Origin: Microcebus murinus
Taxonomy: Eukaryota; Chordata; Mammalia; Primates; Cheirogaleidae
Direction of reading: 5' to 3'
DNA: 64,000 bases
NCBI RefSeq assembly: GCF_040939455.1
Contig: NC_134129.1
Coordinates: forward strand, 17,618,001 to 17,682,000
The translations under genes were made by a program, and so were the position numbers. Positions 12,930 to 27,728 of the stretch are shown piece by piece (position 1 is the stretch's first letter; each line of letters begins with the position of its first letter). The notes below the pieces were generated by a model. That model had not been told where the DNA came from and did no database searches. It saw only the letters and a list, made by a program, of their open reading frames with translations.

Positions 12930-13770
12930 GCGCTCGGGGACCGGGGAGGGGACTTCTTGGAGCGACAGGGGCGGCGCGCGCAGGGCCGGGCGGGGGCGGG
13001 GGCGGGACCCACCGAGTGCGCTCGGGGACCGGGGAGGGGACTTCTTGGAGTGACAGGGGCGGCGCGCGCAGGGCGGGGCGGGGTGGGACCCACCGGGTGC
13101 GCTCGGGGACCGGGGAGGGGACTTCTTGGAGCGACAAGGGCGGCGCGCGCAGGGCAGGTCGGGGCGGGGCGGGACCCACCGAGTGCGCTCGGGGACCGGG
13201 GAGGGGACTTCTTGGAGCGACAGGGGCGGCGCGCGCAGGGCAGGGCGGGGCGGGGCGGGACCCACCGGGCGCTCTCGGGGACTGGGGAGGGGACTTCTTG
13301 GAGTGACAGGGGTGACGCGCGCAGGGCCGGGCGGGGCGGGGCGGGACCCACCGGGTGCGCTTGGGGACCGGGGAGGGGACTTCTTCGAGTGACAGGGGTG
13401 ACGCGCGCAGGGCAGGGCCGGGCGGGGAGGGACCCACCGAGTGCGCTCGGGGACTGGGGAGGGGACTTCTTGGAGTGACAGGGGCGGCGCGCGCAGGGCA
13501 GGGCGGGGCGGGGCGGGACCCACCGGGTGCGCTCGGGGACTGGGGAGGGGACTTCTTGGAGTGACAGGGGTGACGCGCGCAGGGCAGGGCCGGGCGGGGA
13601 GGGACCCACCGGGTGTGCTCGGGGCCTGGGGAGGGGACTTCTTGGAGTGACAGGGGCGGCGCGCGCAGGGCAGGGCGGGGCGGGGCGGGACCCACCGGGT
13701 GCGCTTGGGGACCGGGGAGGGGACTTCTTGGAGTGACTGGGGTGACGCGCGCAGGGCCGGGCGGGGCGGG
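12930..13770. repeat. 86-bp GC-rich minisatellite, about 10 copies
   Basis: The motif 'ggggacttcttggag' recurs ten times, near 12947, 13036, 13121, 13206, 13292, 13377, 13463, 13549, 13635 and 13720, a spacing of about 86 bp. Each unit also carries a gcgcgcagg block, a GC-box block (gggcggggcggg) and 'acccaccg'. Units differ by a few substitutions and small indels. Because 86 is not a multiple of 3 and the minus strand is stop-poor, all three minus frames stay open across the array. These long frames are artefacts. Confidence 0.95.
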
Positions 13771-13853
13771 ACCGTCGGGGGCGGGGACCAGGGCGCCGGG
13801 CTCCGGCTCGGCGTCGCCGGGTGTCGCTCGCACTCTCCGGCTCGGTCCAGCAG
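13770..13853 (+). other. Candidate non-coding exon 1, donor at 13853/13854
   Basis: A consensus splice donor (cag|gtgagc) lies at 13853/13854 just after the minisatellite in the CpG island. If TEC transcription starts here, this donor could join the exon 2 acceptor at 36141-36142. The 5' limit is arbitrary, because no TATA box or initiator stands out. A second donor at 14025/14026 is an alternative. Confidence 0.3.
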
Positions 13854-13974
13854 GTGAGCGCGCCGCGGGCCCGCGGGGACCCGGCGGGGACCTGGGGACT
13901 CCGCGCGGGGAGGGCGCGGGACGGGGGCGGGCGCGGCGACGGGGGCTTCCACGCGTGCAGAGACCGACCCTGGA

Positions 13975-14025
13975 GGACTGGGGACGGGGATGTCCCCTCC
14001 GCGCTGCGGTGCGCGGGCGCGCCAG
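13975..14025 (+). other. Alternative candidate exon 1 donor at 14025/14026
   Basis: The sequence gccag|gtgagc at 14021-14031 is a second strong donor within the CpG island, 172 bp downstream of the first. Either, both or neither may be used. The left limit shown is nominal. Confidence 0.28.
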
Positions 14026-14872
14026 GTGAGCGAGCGTCCCCTCCTGCCCGGGACGGAGCGACAGGTGCGCGCCCCGCTTGGCCGCCGCCTCCCGCCTCCC
14101 CGGCTCGGGCGCCGTCTCTCCCGCAAGGAGCGGCCACCCCCGTCCCCTCGGGGGTTCCAGGGCCGAGGCCACCGGGCGGCAGGTCCAGCGCCGGGTCCGC
14201 GCCCCAAGTGCGCGGCGGGCTTGCTTCCTCCTCCGGGGTCGGGTGGGCGGCCGCGCAGTCTTGATCGAAAGCCGCCGGCGGTGTAGACGGAGATGTTCCA
14301 CAGGCGCACGTGTCAAGTTCACATTTCTTCCCCCGCCCCCATCCCCCTGGAAAACTGTGTCTGAATCTTGAAAACCGGGGCTGGGCGAATATTTGCACTT
14401 ATTGGAAAAACTCGAACTTGACCCACCCTGGAACTTGAACTTGACCCCTAGCCCTCAAATCCAAAATTTCCTTTTGATGTGTGTGTGATTTTTTCCTTTC
14501 TTGGACAAATAACGCGTTTGCTGGGTACCAGGTTGGGAAGTAACCTCATCCATTGATTGCAAATTCTTTGGAAACCGGAGTATTTGATTAGCACGGTTGA
14601 TCTCAATGTTAACTTGGAATTAGCGGGGCGGCTGGTGGCCGAGTGGGTTTGAAGCTTATCCAACACAGTTGCAAGTTCTGCACTTAAGCCCTGTATTTTT
14701 CCAGTGAGCGCTCATTTTCCCTCTTAGGAAATTCTGAGTATTTATTTACTTCTAGATTATTCTCTACTGAAGAGCTGGGTCGGGGGAACCCCCATCAAAC
14801 CGGCAGATCTTCCAAATAAATTTTGGGATTTAACAGATGAGTTAGATCAGTTTGTGATACTGGCAGCTCCTT

Positions 14873-15216
14873 TTCCTTTTTATTTTTTTTTTTGAGACAG
14901 AATCTCACTTTGTTGCCCAGACTAGAGTGAGTGCGGTGGCGTCAGCCTCACTCACAGCAACCTCCAACTCCTGGGCTCAAGCGATCCTCCTGCCTCAGCC
15001 TCCCGAGTAGCTGGGACTGCAGGCATGCGCCACCATGCCCAGCTAATTTTTTGTATATATATATATTTTTTAGTTGGCTAATAACTTCTTTCTATTTATA
15101 GTAGAGATGGGGTCTTGCTCTTGCTCAGGCTGGTTTCGAACTCCTGACCTCGAGCGATCCTCCTGCCTCGGCCTCCCAGAGTGCTAGGATGCCAGGCGTG
15201 AGCCACCATGCCCGGC
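14873..15216 (-). mobile_element. Alu
   Basis: Duplication cagctcctt at 14864-14872 and 15217-15225. Confidence 0.95.
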
Positions 15217-15225
15217 CAGCTCCTT

Positions 15226-17940
<2,715 letters not shown>

Positions 17941-17942
17941 TC

Positions 17943-18415
17943 TTTTTTTTTTTTTTTGAGACAGAGTCTCACTCTGTTGCCCGGGCTAGAGTGAGTGCCG
18001 TGGCGTCAGCCTCGCTCACAGCAACCTCCAACTCCTGGGCTCAGGCGATCCTCCTGCCTCAGCCTCCCAAGTAGCTGGGACTACAGGCATGCGCCACCAT
18101 GCCCGGCTAATTTTTTTTTTTTTGTATGTATTTTTAGTTGGCCAATTAACTTCTTTCTATTTTTTAGTAGAGTTGGGGGTCTTGCTCTTGCTGAGGCTGG
18201 TCTCGAACTCCTGACCTTCAGTGATCCGCCCACCTTGGCCTCCCAGAGTGCTAGGATGACAGACGTGAGCCACGATTAATTTCTTTCTATTTTTTAGTAG
18301 AGTTAGGGCCTCTCACTCTTGCTCAGGCTGGTCTCGAACTCCTGACCTTGAGCGGTCCTCCCTCCTGGGCCTCCCAGAGTGCTGGGATGACAGGCGTGAG
18401 CCACCGCGCTCACCC
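17943..18415 (-). mobile_element. Alu with extra left-arm block
   Basis: An antisense dimer to about 18272, then a second left arm (18273-18415) starting in the linker 'attaatttctttctatt'. Confidence 0.9.
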
Positions 18416-18996
18416 CAGTCACTTTACATCGACAGGTTTTATGGTTAGGCACAGAGGAATGATGACAAGCGTTACCTTCCATTGAATAAGAGGAAGCTTT
18501 GTTCCGAAGCCATCTTACCTGTGCAGAAAAGCAACGCTCTGTGGTCCCATGATGAAGGTTAAGCATTGGGAACACGGAAAACAGGAGTGCTGGCAGTGAC
18601 TAGGATGGAGCAGGTGCACAAGTCACTTTATCTCCGCAGGATGACAGCGAGGGGTGAGCTGGTTAGAAAAACCTTCAGCCTGTCCCAGTGGGTGTCAGCA
18701 GGAACCAACGCTTGGCCAGTGGGGATTTTGCAGCGATCTTTCCTCCCACTGTGCTTCCATGAACATCCTTCCCTTTTCTAAATAAAAGCTTTGAAATCAT
18801 TACAACCCCTCTCTCCTCGCAGCATGGCTTCTGTTTAATGTGCCGAGTGCTTCACGGAAGTTCTTTTTGTCCTCCCAGCTGGATTTTGAACGCTCCTGGG
18901 GAAAGCACACAACCTCAGTAACTACTTCGTCAGTGTCTTGAATGAATTTTCCAGATAATTCTGGACACTTTGCACTTAAGAAAAAAAAGATATTTT

Positions 18997-19144
18997 GGCC
19001 GGGCGCGGTGGCTCATGCCTGTCATGCTAGCACTCTGGGAGGCCGAGGCTGGAGGATCGCTCAAGGTCAGGAGTTCGAGACCAGCCTGAGCAAGAGCAAG
19101 ACCCTGTCTCTACTAAAAAAAATAGAAAGAAATTAATTGGCCAA

Positions 19145-19186
<42 letters not shown>

Positions 19187-19187
19187 T

Positions 19188-19245
<58 letters not shown>

Positions 19246-19425
19246 ATTTATCTATCTGTACAAAAAATTAGCCAGGCATGGTGGCCCATGCCTGTAGTCC
19301 CAGCTACTCGGGAGGCTGAGGCAGGAGGATCGCTTGAGCCTCGGACTTGGAGGTTGCTGTGAGCTAGGCTAATTCCATGGCACTCTAGTTCGGGCAACAG
19401 AGTGAGACTCTGTCTCAAAAAAAAA
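18997..19425 (+). mobile_element. Alu with expanded linker
   Basis: Sense dimer flanked by aagatattt copies. Its linker has grown into (TA)n (19148-19183) followed by (CTAT)n (19188-19257). Confidence 0.93.
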
Positions 19426-20017
19426 AAAAAAAAAGATATTTGGTCATAATTATCCAAGTTGTATCCAACAACCTAAATTCCTTATTATAGTTTCACTTCA
19501 CTTTGGCTGTATAAAGTGAAGGACAGAGTTTTCAACTTGTTTCTTATTTGATTTAGACATGTTCCTTGCTGAAACATTCTTGAAAAGACAATGTATTATT
19601 ATTATTTTCCATCCATATATTTCTTCTTAGCATAGTGTTGTCACTGTGTTGGTTTTTATGGCAAAGAATGGCTTTCGAGAAAGGGAGGGAACTACGTGCT
19701 GGGTAGACTGATCAGTGGGTTTTATATCCCTCAAGAAGGAGGCCTTTTGTTTGGATTTCAACAGTATATGTTTTTCCCTTTTGTAACCATGTTCCTTATT
19801 TTTCAAGGTTAAAAGCTCTTGAAATGCTTACTACAAAGTACCAAAGTGACAGACTTTAAATTATCATATTCTATATGAGATGCTTATCATGCAAAAACTC
19901 CCTGTCAAATATCCTACCCCCTTTATTTTTAATCTTGGTGACATTCTAACCTGATTTATTAGGAAAAAAACTTTAATTTATTGTTTTGTTCTGTATGGGG
20001 TTCCAACAGTGTCTTTT

Positions 20018-20350
20018 TTTTTTTTTTTTTTTGAGACAGAGTCTCACTCTGTTGCCCAGGCTAGAGTGAGTGCCGTGGCGTCAGTCTGGCTCACAGCAAC
20101 CTCCAACTCCTGGGCTCAAGCGATCCTCCTGCCTCAGCCTCCCGAGTAGCTGGGACTACAGGCATGCGCCACCATGCCCGGCTCATTTTTTCTATATATA
20201 TCTTAGTTGGCCAATTAATTTCTTTCTATTTATAATAGAGATGGGGTCTCGCTCTTGCTCAGGCTGGTTTCGAACTCCTGACCTTGAGCGATCCTCCCGC
20301 CTCAGCCTCCCAGAGTGCTAGGATTACAGGCGTGAGCCACCACGCCTGGC
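20018..20350 (-). mobile_element. Alu
   Basis: Perfect 16-bp duplication tccaacagtgtctttt at 20002-20017 and 20351-20366. Confidence 0.97.
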
Positions 20351-21169
20351 TCCAACAGTGTCTTTTGTGTTACTATTTGTTTGGAAAACTCTCATGTTCT
20401 TATATATTATGTTTCGGTCATGACTTGTGGGATGTCCACATGACTTCTCCAAAAATGAAATTGTGGCTTTCTTTCTCCTATAAAGGAGTGATTTCAAGTT
20501 TCATTTTTCTCCCAATATGATCTAAGCATGCAGTGAAGTTAGTTTTTGCCCTTAGGGTTATTCTTGATTTGTAGGAGGCAGTTGGTTACTTTATTTTTCT
20601 GCTTTGGATGATAAAAAATACTTGATCTTTTAACCATACAGAGAAACAGAAATACGACTTACCTGGATTATGAAAGCTGTCAGATACGTAAATTTAGGTA
20701 CGTGTGCTTTTAAATTTTTGTACGGATTGTTGATTTCTTTGTCATATATTTAAACCAGCTATCATAATGTTGCATTGAAGAATTCTTGTTTGTAAGTTCT
20801 GTAGTGTTAGCCAGAAGATGTTTTCTAGACTAAGATCTATTGTCACATCCTCCTGCCTCCCTGACAGCAAGGATAGATCTCTGGATGCCACCAAGGTTCT
20901 TGGACTCTCATTGTCCTCCTGGATTCTCCTTGCTATTGTTAAAAAAAAAAAAATGTTATTTGTAGAGTTTTATATATTCCTTGTTAGAAGATATAAACAA
21001 CACTGAAGCTTACAAGGAAGAAATTAAAAATAACCCCAAAACCATTCCATAGAGAGAGAATGTTTGTGAACCCCCCTCAGCCATGTCTATCAGCATTTTT
21101 GACTTTTAAAAAAATCTTTAGCAACCTTCTAGAAAATACTTAAGGAGCAATACATACCACTGTTTATGT

Positions 21170-21500
21170 AACTCCAAATTCTATAGTCTTTCTTTATGTG
21201 CATGTGGTTACTTTATTAGGTTATAATCAGTTCATGCATAATTTTCTTAGGGTGACATTATTTCACATGAGCATTTTCTTATAGGAATGATTATCGTGTT
21301 TAATAGCTAGCTGATATTTTGTCATGTTAATATACAATGGTATTTTGGGCCACTCCCCAATTGTTGAATATTTAGATTGTTTTCCTTTTTTTTTTTTTTT
21401 TTAATACATAGTGTTGCTATACTTTTTTCCCTTTCGAGAATTATCTACTTGAGGAATATTTCTCAAAATACCGCTCTGGGATTAAAGATTTCTAGCTTCT
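21170..21500 (-). mobile_element. Diverged antisense L1-like fragment
   Basis: 'ccactccccaattgttgaat' followed by 'gattgttttcc', a T-tract and 'gtgttgctata' follows the order of antisense L1 3' sequence. Confidence 0.4.
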
Positions 21501-22149
21501 ATTCATCATCTTGATTAGTCATTAGATAACTGGTTAGCTCTATGAAGTTTCTGTTATCCTCTTTTTTGTCTTGGTGGATGGGTAGTATCTGTGTTGTGTA
21601 AACAAGGACAGGTTTAGCTAGAATCCTTGAGGCCCTGTTTTGTACAGATAATGAAACCAGGGGAATCTGACAGGTCCGTTTTCAGAGGCTGTGTCCTAGC
21701 TGGTAATGTCTATAGCCCCGTTTCGTTTCATCGGATGTCTGGGGAGAAAAGTTTCCAACGATGAGTAGCAAAAGGTGATGAGGTTGCTATGGTAACTGGG
21801 CAAGTGCATTTGACCTGGTACCTGGTCCAGAGTCTACGAGCCTTGCTGGGAAGTGGGGAAGGCATCATACGTCTTTAGAAAATTCCAGCTCTCCCACCCT
21901 TCACTGCTTGAGCAATCAGGACTCAGTTAGGTGTGTAAGGCAACCGGCAACATTCCAGAACTCTGCATCTATGTAACTTTCTTGATAAGAACTACCGCAG
22001 AGTGAATTCCTGTGCAGATCTTTCCTTTGCCATCTTCCTGGCTTCTAATCTTTAAAGCCTCAGGTGGATTTCTTAGTCAACTGTCATCTGGAATTTTGTT
22101 CCTGGGCTCCAGGCTTTTTCCATGTATTAAACAAAGCACAGAGACATAT

Positions 22150-22345
22150 AATTAACAGTCCACTTCAGAAGGATTTATGGCCTAATGCTTGTAAAGGACT
22201 TTGAGCTTTTCTGAGGGTGATTTATACACATTTATGAATAATGAGATGGCTTGCTCCATTTGGCAAAAAGCATCTATATTATGCCCATTTTACAGATGAG
22301 AAGAGAGAGAGAGAGCCTCAGAGGATAATGGCTTGCTGAGAATCA
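22150..22345 (-). mobile_element. MIR SINE fragment
   Basis: 'tatgcccattttacagatga' and 'cttgctgagaatcagatggc' follow the antisense MIR pattern. Confidence 0.65.
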
Positions 22346-23334
22346 GATGGCAAATTTAATATATAGTGTCTTTGGAATTTTTCTTGGACTATGTGGAAAA
22401 AGTAGAATCTAAAATAAATTCTGCATGAGTGTACGCTTAGGGTAAGTAGAGGTATGGTGTTTTAAGCAAATACAACATTTTTGGGAGACAGACTACTTCC
22501 TCGTAAGGGGGACTCATGTTTGACAAATTCACTAGTGTCCTTAAAGAGCATTAAATAAATAAGGAAGCCAGGGATAAACTGTGATTTTCAAATTGATTTC
22601 GAAAAGACTCCACACAAAATCTGTTCAATTAATTGGGGGAAATATTTTTAAAAATCACGACTCAGGAGGGAGCTAAAAGAACAAAGGTTTGGTGCAGATG
22701 GACATTTCTCGGATGTGATTGAATTAGCCTATTATTTAAAAAAAAATAAATAAAGGTGTAGAAGAGTGAGTAACTCCGTTTACAGTCAACACACACCTTT
22801 TGGGTCATTAAACAGCCAAACTGCTGATCCTAATTTAGGCTGTATATGCGAATTGGCAGAGAAGTGGTAAAGAATGCTTTTAGGTAAAATGAATCCTTCT
22901 GTGTGTGCAGATTTACATTTTGATTTCTGACTCCAGAAAGACATTCAGATAGTATAAACCCTTAACTGGGGACATTCACTAAAAATGTACGACTTGGAAC
23001 AAAAATTGCTAACTAAATCTTAGTTGTCATCGCAAATAATTCAGGAATGCCAGTTTGCACGATGCTTCAGCATCCGAGGTGATTTCTGCAGTCTCCATCA
23101 ATGTACCTTCGAGGCATAATGGATTGAGGAAGCACGTGCATTTTTATCGATGGCATGCAAGATGGGAGGGAAATCCTCCAACTCTTCAGTCTAGAAAGAT
23201 ACATGAGTCTAGAAAAGACAAATGCAGACAGAGTGTGCACTCTTGTACCGGCACCATGGCAAACTGAGCTAAATAATCCAAATGAAGCCATTCATTTGTA
23301 CCTTCTTAATTCCCAAATGACAATTGAAAATGTT

Positions 23335-23500
23335 TATGGGGCACTGAGGTGGGGCAGTTCCACGCTGAGCTCTGTACGTGGATTGTCATGTTTAATCCTC
23401 CAGGCAACCCAACGAGGTGGATAAGATTATTTTGAGCATTTCACAGAGGAAGAGGCTGAAGTTCAGGCAGGCTCTGTAATGGCTGTAGGTGGTGAGTGGT
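23335..23500 (-). mobile_element. MIR-like fragment
   Basis: 'catgtttaatcctccaggca' followed by 'gaggtggataagattatttt' and 'cacagaggaagaggctgaag' follows the antisense MIR order. Confidence 0.6.
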
Positions 23501-23730
23501 GGGCTTGGCGTTCAGATCAGTGCCATCTGAGTCCAGAGCTATCTTACAAGTTCCACTTTCTGAGCTGTGCTCCTCTCCTCTGCTGGTCATATTTTCCTCT
23601 CCTGGTAAACAGAATTGGACAACCTAGGACTAAATATTAAGCCCTGCTTCCAACAAAACCAAAGCAATCAGTTTCTCTGGGTTTCGCCCCAAGCCCCTTG
23701 ACTCTAGAGACCCTAACATGTTTTCATAGC

Positions 23731-24508
23731 AGCTGTGTCCAATAGAAATATTCTGTGCACCACATGTGTGATTCAAAATTTTCTAGTGGCCACCTTAGAA
23801 AAGGAAAAAGCAACAGGTGAAATGCATTTTAATAATATTTTATGTAACCAATATATAACACTATTACAATTTCACCATGAAATCATATAAACATTATTAT
23901 TGAGATACTAGAAACAACTCTGGGGAAATACAATGCAATGCATCTTTGGTAACTTAGCAGTGGAAACAGTGAGATGCACTTCTACCAAACAATACAGTTG
24001 TGATGAATGCAAATATATTTTATACTGCTTCACTTTTTTTTTTTTTTTTTGAGACACAGTCTCACTCTGTTGCCCGGGTTAGAGTGCCGTGGCGTCAGCC
24101 TAGCTCACAGCAACCTCAAACTCCTGGGCTCAAGCGATCCTCCTGCCTCAGCCTCCCGAGTAGTTGGGACTACAGGCATGCGCCACCACGCCCGGCTCAT
24201 TTTTTCTGTATATTTTTAGTTGGCCAATTTCTTTCTATTTTTAGTAGAGACAGAGTCTCGCTCTTGCTCAAGCTGGTCTTGGACTCCTGACCTAGAGTGA
24301 TCCTCCCGCCTCGGCCTCCCAGACTGCTAGGATTACAGGTGTGAGCCACTGCACCTGGCCGTTTTATACTGCTTCAGTTTTAAATTTTAAATTCATGTTT
24401 ATCAAAAGTAAATAAAAGAAAGAATTCAGTTTCTCAGCTTCAGTAGCTACATTTTGAGTGCTTGTTAGTTACTGGTGGCAAGTGGCTGTCATATTGTATA
24501 GTGCAGCT
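23731..24508. mobile_element. Old Charlie/MER-type DNA element split by an Alu
   Basis: The left part (cagctgtgtccaatagaaat, then 'ctagtggccacc', 'aacaggtgaaatgcatttta') and the right part ('gctacattttgagtgcttg', 'tagtgcagctg') resemble the MER3/MER5/MER33 group of hAT-Charlie fossils. An Alu at 24033-24360 interrupts it. The subfamily is uncertain. Confidence 0.6.
24033..24360 (-). mobile_element. Alu
   Basis: Perfect 15-bp duplication ttttatactgcttca at 24018-24032 and 24362-24376; splits the MER-type element. Confidence 0.97.
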
Positions 24509-24700
24509 GTGTAGCCAATGACACTCTCTGTGTCCCTGCCTGGGACTCAAAGTACGGAAGCAGCCTTGGTCCCCCTCTCTTCCCCACGAAATAACATCCC
24601 AGAGCCATGGTCACTGTCCATAGTGGCTTATCTTGGAGCCATATGTGATTTATTCAGAATTGTATTCCCAGTGCTTGGTGCACAATAGGTATCCAACGCA

Positions 24701-25038
<338 letters not shown>

Positions 25039-25264
25039 TCAATTTATTTCAAATTTATTAATTTGAATCATTATCATGGTTTTGACTCTGCATTTGGGGC
25101 TCTGTATTGTGTCTTGAGTTGCCCTTACTGGTACCTGACCCCGCTGGGCTGGTTTGTCCAAACGCTGACATGGCCCTCCCTTTCTCCAACTCACAGCTCA
25201 CCCTTCCTGGGGTCCCCTTGCTCTAACACCACTCATTGTCAGTATATTGCTATTATTTACTAAT

Positions 25265-25445
25265 AATAGCTGTCATGCATTGATTCACTTCGTATCAAGC
25301 ATTGTGGGTAGCGATTTATGTGCATCGTTTCATTTAATCCCAGGAACATCTCTAAGAGGTGCCGTTTTACAATGAGAAAACAGAGACACTGAGGAATTAA
25401 GTCATTTACCTGAGGTCGCACGGCTACTGAGTGTCAAAGCTGACC
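25265..25445 (-). mobile_element. MIR SINE
   Basis: 'gtttcatttaatcccaggaa', 'gaggaattaagtcatttacc' and 'gaggtcgcacggctactgag' give the antisense MIR order. Confidence 0.7.
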
Positions 25446-25954
25446 TTTCCAACCAGTTCTGTGTGACTTCAAAGCCCTCTCTTCTAAGCTTCCCCTTTGG
25501 GTATCCGGGGCCTACCGACAAGTGGCCACGCCAGAGTGGAGTTATCTATTTGCCTTTCCAGATTTCCTTCCTTTGGGGAACTATGCTGTCCCCAATTCAT
25601 GTGGTTTGGGTGCGGTTGACAGTAACCCTGGGGAGGGGTGGTCACGTGTCCCAGCTGTGGCCAGTCTGAGCAGTCCCTGCACCCAACCAGGAGACTGGTT
25701 CAGGGCTTAGTGCGTGACTCAAGCTGACTCAAGCCTGCTCCTTCTCTGCTTGCATTTAGGAAAGGAGGTGCTCTTTCTTTCTGGTTCTTTTTTTTTTTTT
25801 TTCTTTTGCTGCTAGAGTGGTATAACCCTGAGGTCTGGGTGTCCATTTCTCTCTGCTCCTTGGGGTTAGCTGTTTGCAGCAGGAGAGAAAGATGCCATGC
25901 GCAGTAAGAGGTAGCATTGAGTGTTGGTGAAAGCACACACAGCATCATCTAGAA

Positions 25955-26267
25955 CAGTGGTCCTCAAACCTTTTATTTATTTTTTTTCTTTTTCTATTTC
26001 TTTAATTATTATTTTTTTTCATTTTGCTTTTCTTCCTTTTCACCAGGGTGTGTTGGTATCAAACCTTTTAAACAGGGGGCCGGGTCACTGTCCCTCAGAC
26101 CGCTGGAGGGCCGTTGGAGAGTTGGGGCACATTCCACACATGCGCACTGTGGGACCGGGACCAGTCGGCTGCTAAGCAGGACAGGCAGCGGTGGCAAAAA
26201 CATGGGTGGCCCGGATAAATGTCCTCCCTAGAATGTGACCCTCAGGCCGTAGTTTGAGGACAGCCTG
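25955..26267. mobile_element. hAT-type short DNA element, copy B (interrupted)
   Basis: The same element, flanked by atctagaa (25947-25954) and gtctagac (26268-26275). An 83-bp insertion at 25976-26058 splits it and accounts for its greater length. The TCTAGA core in the flank is the target preference known for several hAT families. Confidence 0.85.
25976..26058 (-). mobile_element. Short A-rich-tailed insertion (83 bp), within hAT copy B
   Basis: Perfect 12-bp duplication tcaaacctttta (25964-25975, 26059-26070). Minus-strand head 'taccaacacaccctggtg', then an A-rich tail. Confidence 0.7.
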
Positions 26268-26275
26268 GTCTAGAC

Positions 26276-27238
26276 CAGCATCTTAGGGTTCCTGGGTTGT
26301 GTGTGAGCCAGAACATCCCTTTGGTTGTTGTTGTTTGCTGGGATGGAGCTATTTGCATATGAAAGAACCTTGCCTAAGGATATGGAGTCTTTTCGCAAGA
26401 GGAGTATTTTTGTCTGGGATTGGATTCCTGATGGCCATTGTCCATCCATCTGCCCTTTGGCCCAGCCCACCATCTCTTGGGCCTTCATGCTTACTTGGTG
26501 TCTGAACCATGCCTGGAGGCCTTAGACCCCTGGGGACTCTGCACCGAGATTCAGCTTGCTCTTTCCCTTTTAGGTCAGTAAGCCCTGACCTGGTGAGAGG
26601 GGGTGCCACACCCCAGCCCTCCTTGTCACCCCCTTCCCCCGTGGCACAGCCCACGCAAGTGGAACTGGGTGGATTGTCCCTTGAAGCGGGACATTGGAGA
26701 AATCTGTTCTTCCCAGACAACAGAACAGTGACTCACCAACCTCCTTAAGACTCTCGAGTGCTGAACTCCTCTGGCCTCCGACGCCCTCTGGGACCTCGGC
26801 CAGTTGAGGCCGAGGCCTTGCTTGCCTCTTATCCCGTTTCCTTGGCGACCAGCCTTTCTGATCAGCAGTCCTCTTATGAGCTCTCAGCTCCCCTCCCCTG
26901 AGATTCTGGACTTCCATCCTTCTCCTGGCTTCCTTCCCACGTTTTCCGGCAGCCCTGAGAGCATCGCTCCATTGTGAATCTACTCTCCCACACCCGGCCC
27001 CCTCCTCCCGGCAGCCCCTCCTGGCTTCTGCTGCTGCCCTGCCCTGACTTTTCTGCCCTCCTGCAAAATCCCTGTCTCCTCTAGGGTTCCAGCCATCCAT
27101 GCAAACATCCTTCGGCTCTTTCCTTTTGCCACCAGCCTCTTGCTTATTCTCCTTGATTGACTCACCTGGTTCATACCCTTTTCTCCCAGCTGTCTCACCT
27201 CTGTGTTCTTGTATCCGGCTAACTTGGTATGTTTGCAG
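26276..27238. other. Unique, moderately GC-rich stretch without a supported gene
   Basis: Contains a 229-codon open frame on the minus strand that starts inside the adjacent transposon. Composition is pyrimidine-rich on the + strand, which depletes minus-strand stops. No domain or splice structure seen. Confidence 0.5.
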
Positions 27239-27354
27239 TACCGCATTTAAATATAACACCCTGTCTTATATTTATTTTTCCTCCAGAAGACACCCCAGGG
27301 CTTATTTTCAGGGGATGTGTAATTTTTTTTTTTTTTTAAGTACGGTGCAACCAT

Positions 27355-27594
27355 CTACATTGATTCAAATAGAGTGAAGTCGTCTTCTTCTGGAACATCA
27401 TCCTCACTTTCCAAACCCCGAATCCCATCCTGAATGTCTTGCGACTCTATTTCCTTTGGAACCATCAGCCCCGATCTCTCCTGTGGAGCACTAGAGCTCT
27501 CACGGGGCGGATGAGAAGGGCTGCTCATGTTCTTTCCCGCTCCGCGACGACACGCATGGGTTGTGCAGATGTGCTGCGCAGCCACGCCCATCAC
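27355..27594 (-). pseudogene. Acidic transposon-encoded ORF remnant, copy 2
   Basis: The counterpart of 2274-2558 in the second TA-flanked element: 79 codons, the same acidic tail, and no frameshift between the two copies. Function unknown; probably a transposase tail fragment. Confidence 0.4.
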
Positions 27595-27728
27595 TAGGGC
27601 TTATTTACATAGCCACACCCACCACTAGGGCTTTTTTTATAGCCACGCCCATCACTAGGGCTGATTTTCATAGCCATGCCCACCACTAGGGCTGATTTTC
27701 ATAGCCACGCCCATCACTAGGGCTTATT
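27581..27728. repeat. 31-bp tandem array, 5 units
   Basis: The same unit and position as 2545-2910, but only five copies, in the second TA-flanked element. Confidence 0.88.

Larger units (their letters stand above)
12700..14300. promoter_or_regulatory. CpG island; likely TEC promoter and non-coding first exon
   Basis: This is by far the most GC- and CpG-rich stretch of the window. It has many GC boxes (ggggcgggg) and no Alu. Its left part is an 86-bp minisatellite; its right part (about 13.77-14.3 kb) is non-repetitive. It is the only CpG island upstream of TEC exon 2 here, about 22 kb away, so it is the natural candidate for the TEC promoter. A purine-rich ETS/PU.1-like site lies on the minus strand near 14224 (cttcctcctccgg). 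Transcript data are needed to confirm it. Confidence 0.5.
20367..23730. other. Longest Alu-free stretch of the presumed intron 1
   Basis: About 3.3 kb without an Alu. It holds one L1-like and two MIR fragments and is otherwise unique. No open frame with support; a conserved regulatory element could lie here, but none can be identified by eye. Confidence 0.55.

Noticed and set aside
12564..14398. Long minus-strand open frames of 480-581 codons across the CpG island
   Set aside because: All three minus frames are open over the same 86-bp tandem repeat. The period is not a multiple of 3 and stops are rare in C-rich sequence, so the products are proline/arginine-rich repeats shared between frames. 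This is a composition artefact.
23055..23424. Overlapping short frames on both strands as a candidate exon
   Set aside because: No consensus splice sites frame them, they overlap on opposite strands, and the end falls in a MIR-like fragment.
26570..27259. 229-codon minus-strand frame
   Set aside because: It begins inside the TA-flanked transposon, crosses pyrimidine-rich unique DNA, has no domain I recognise and no splice or promoter context.
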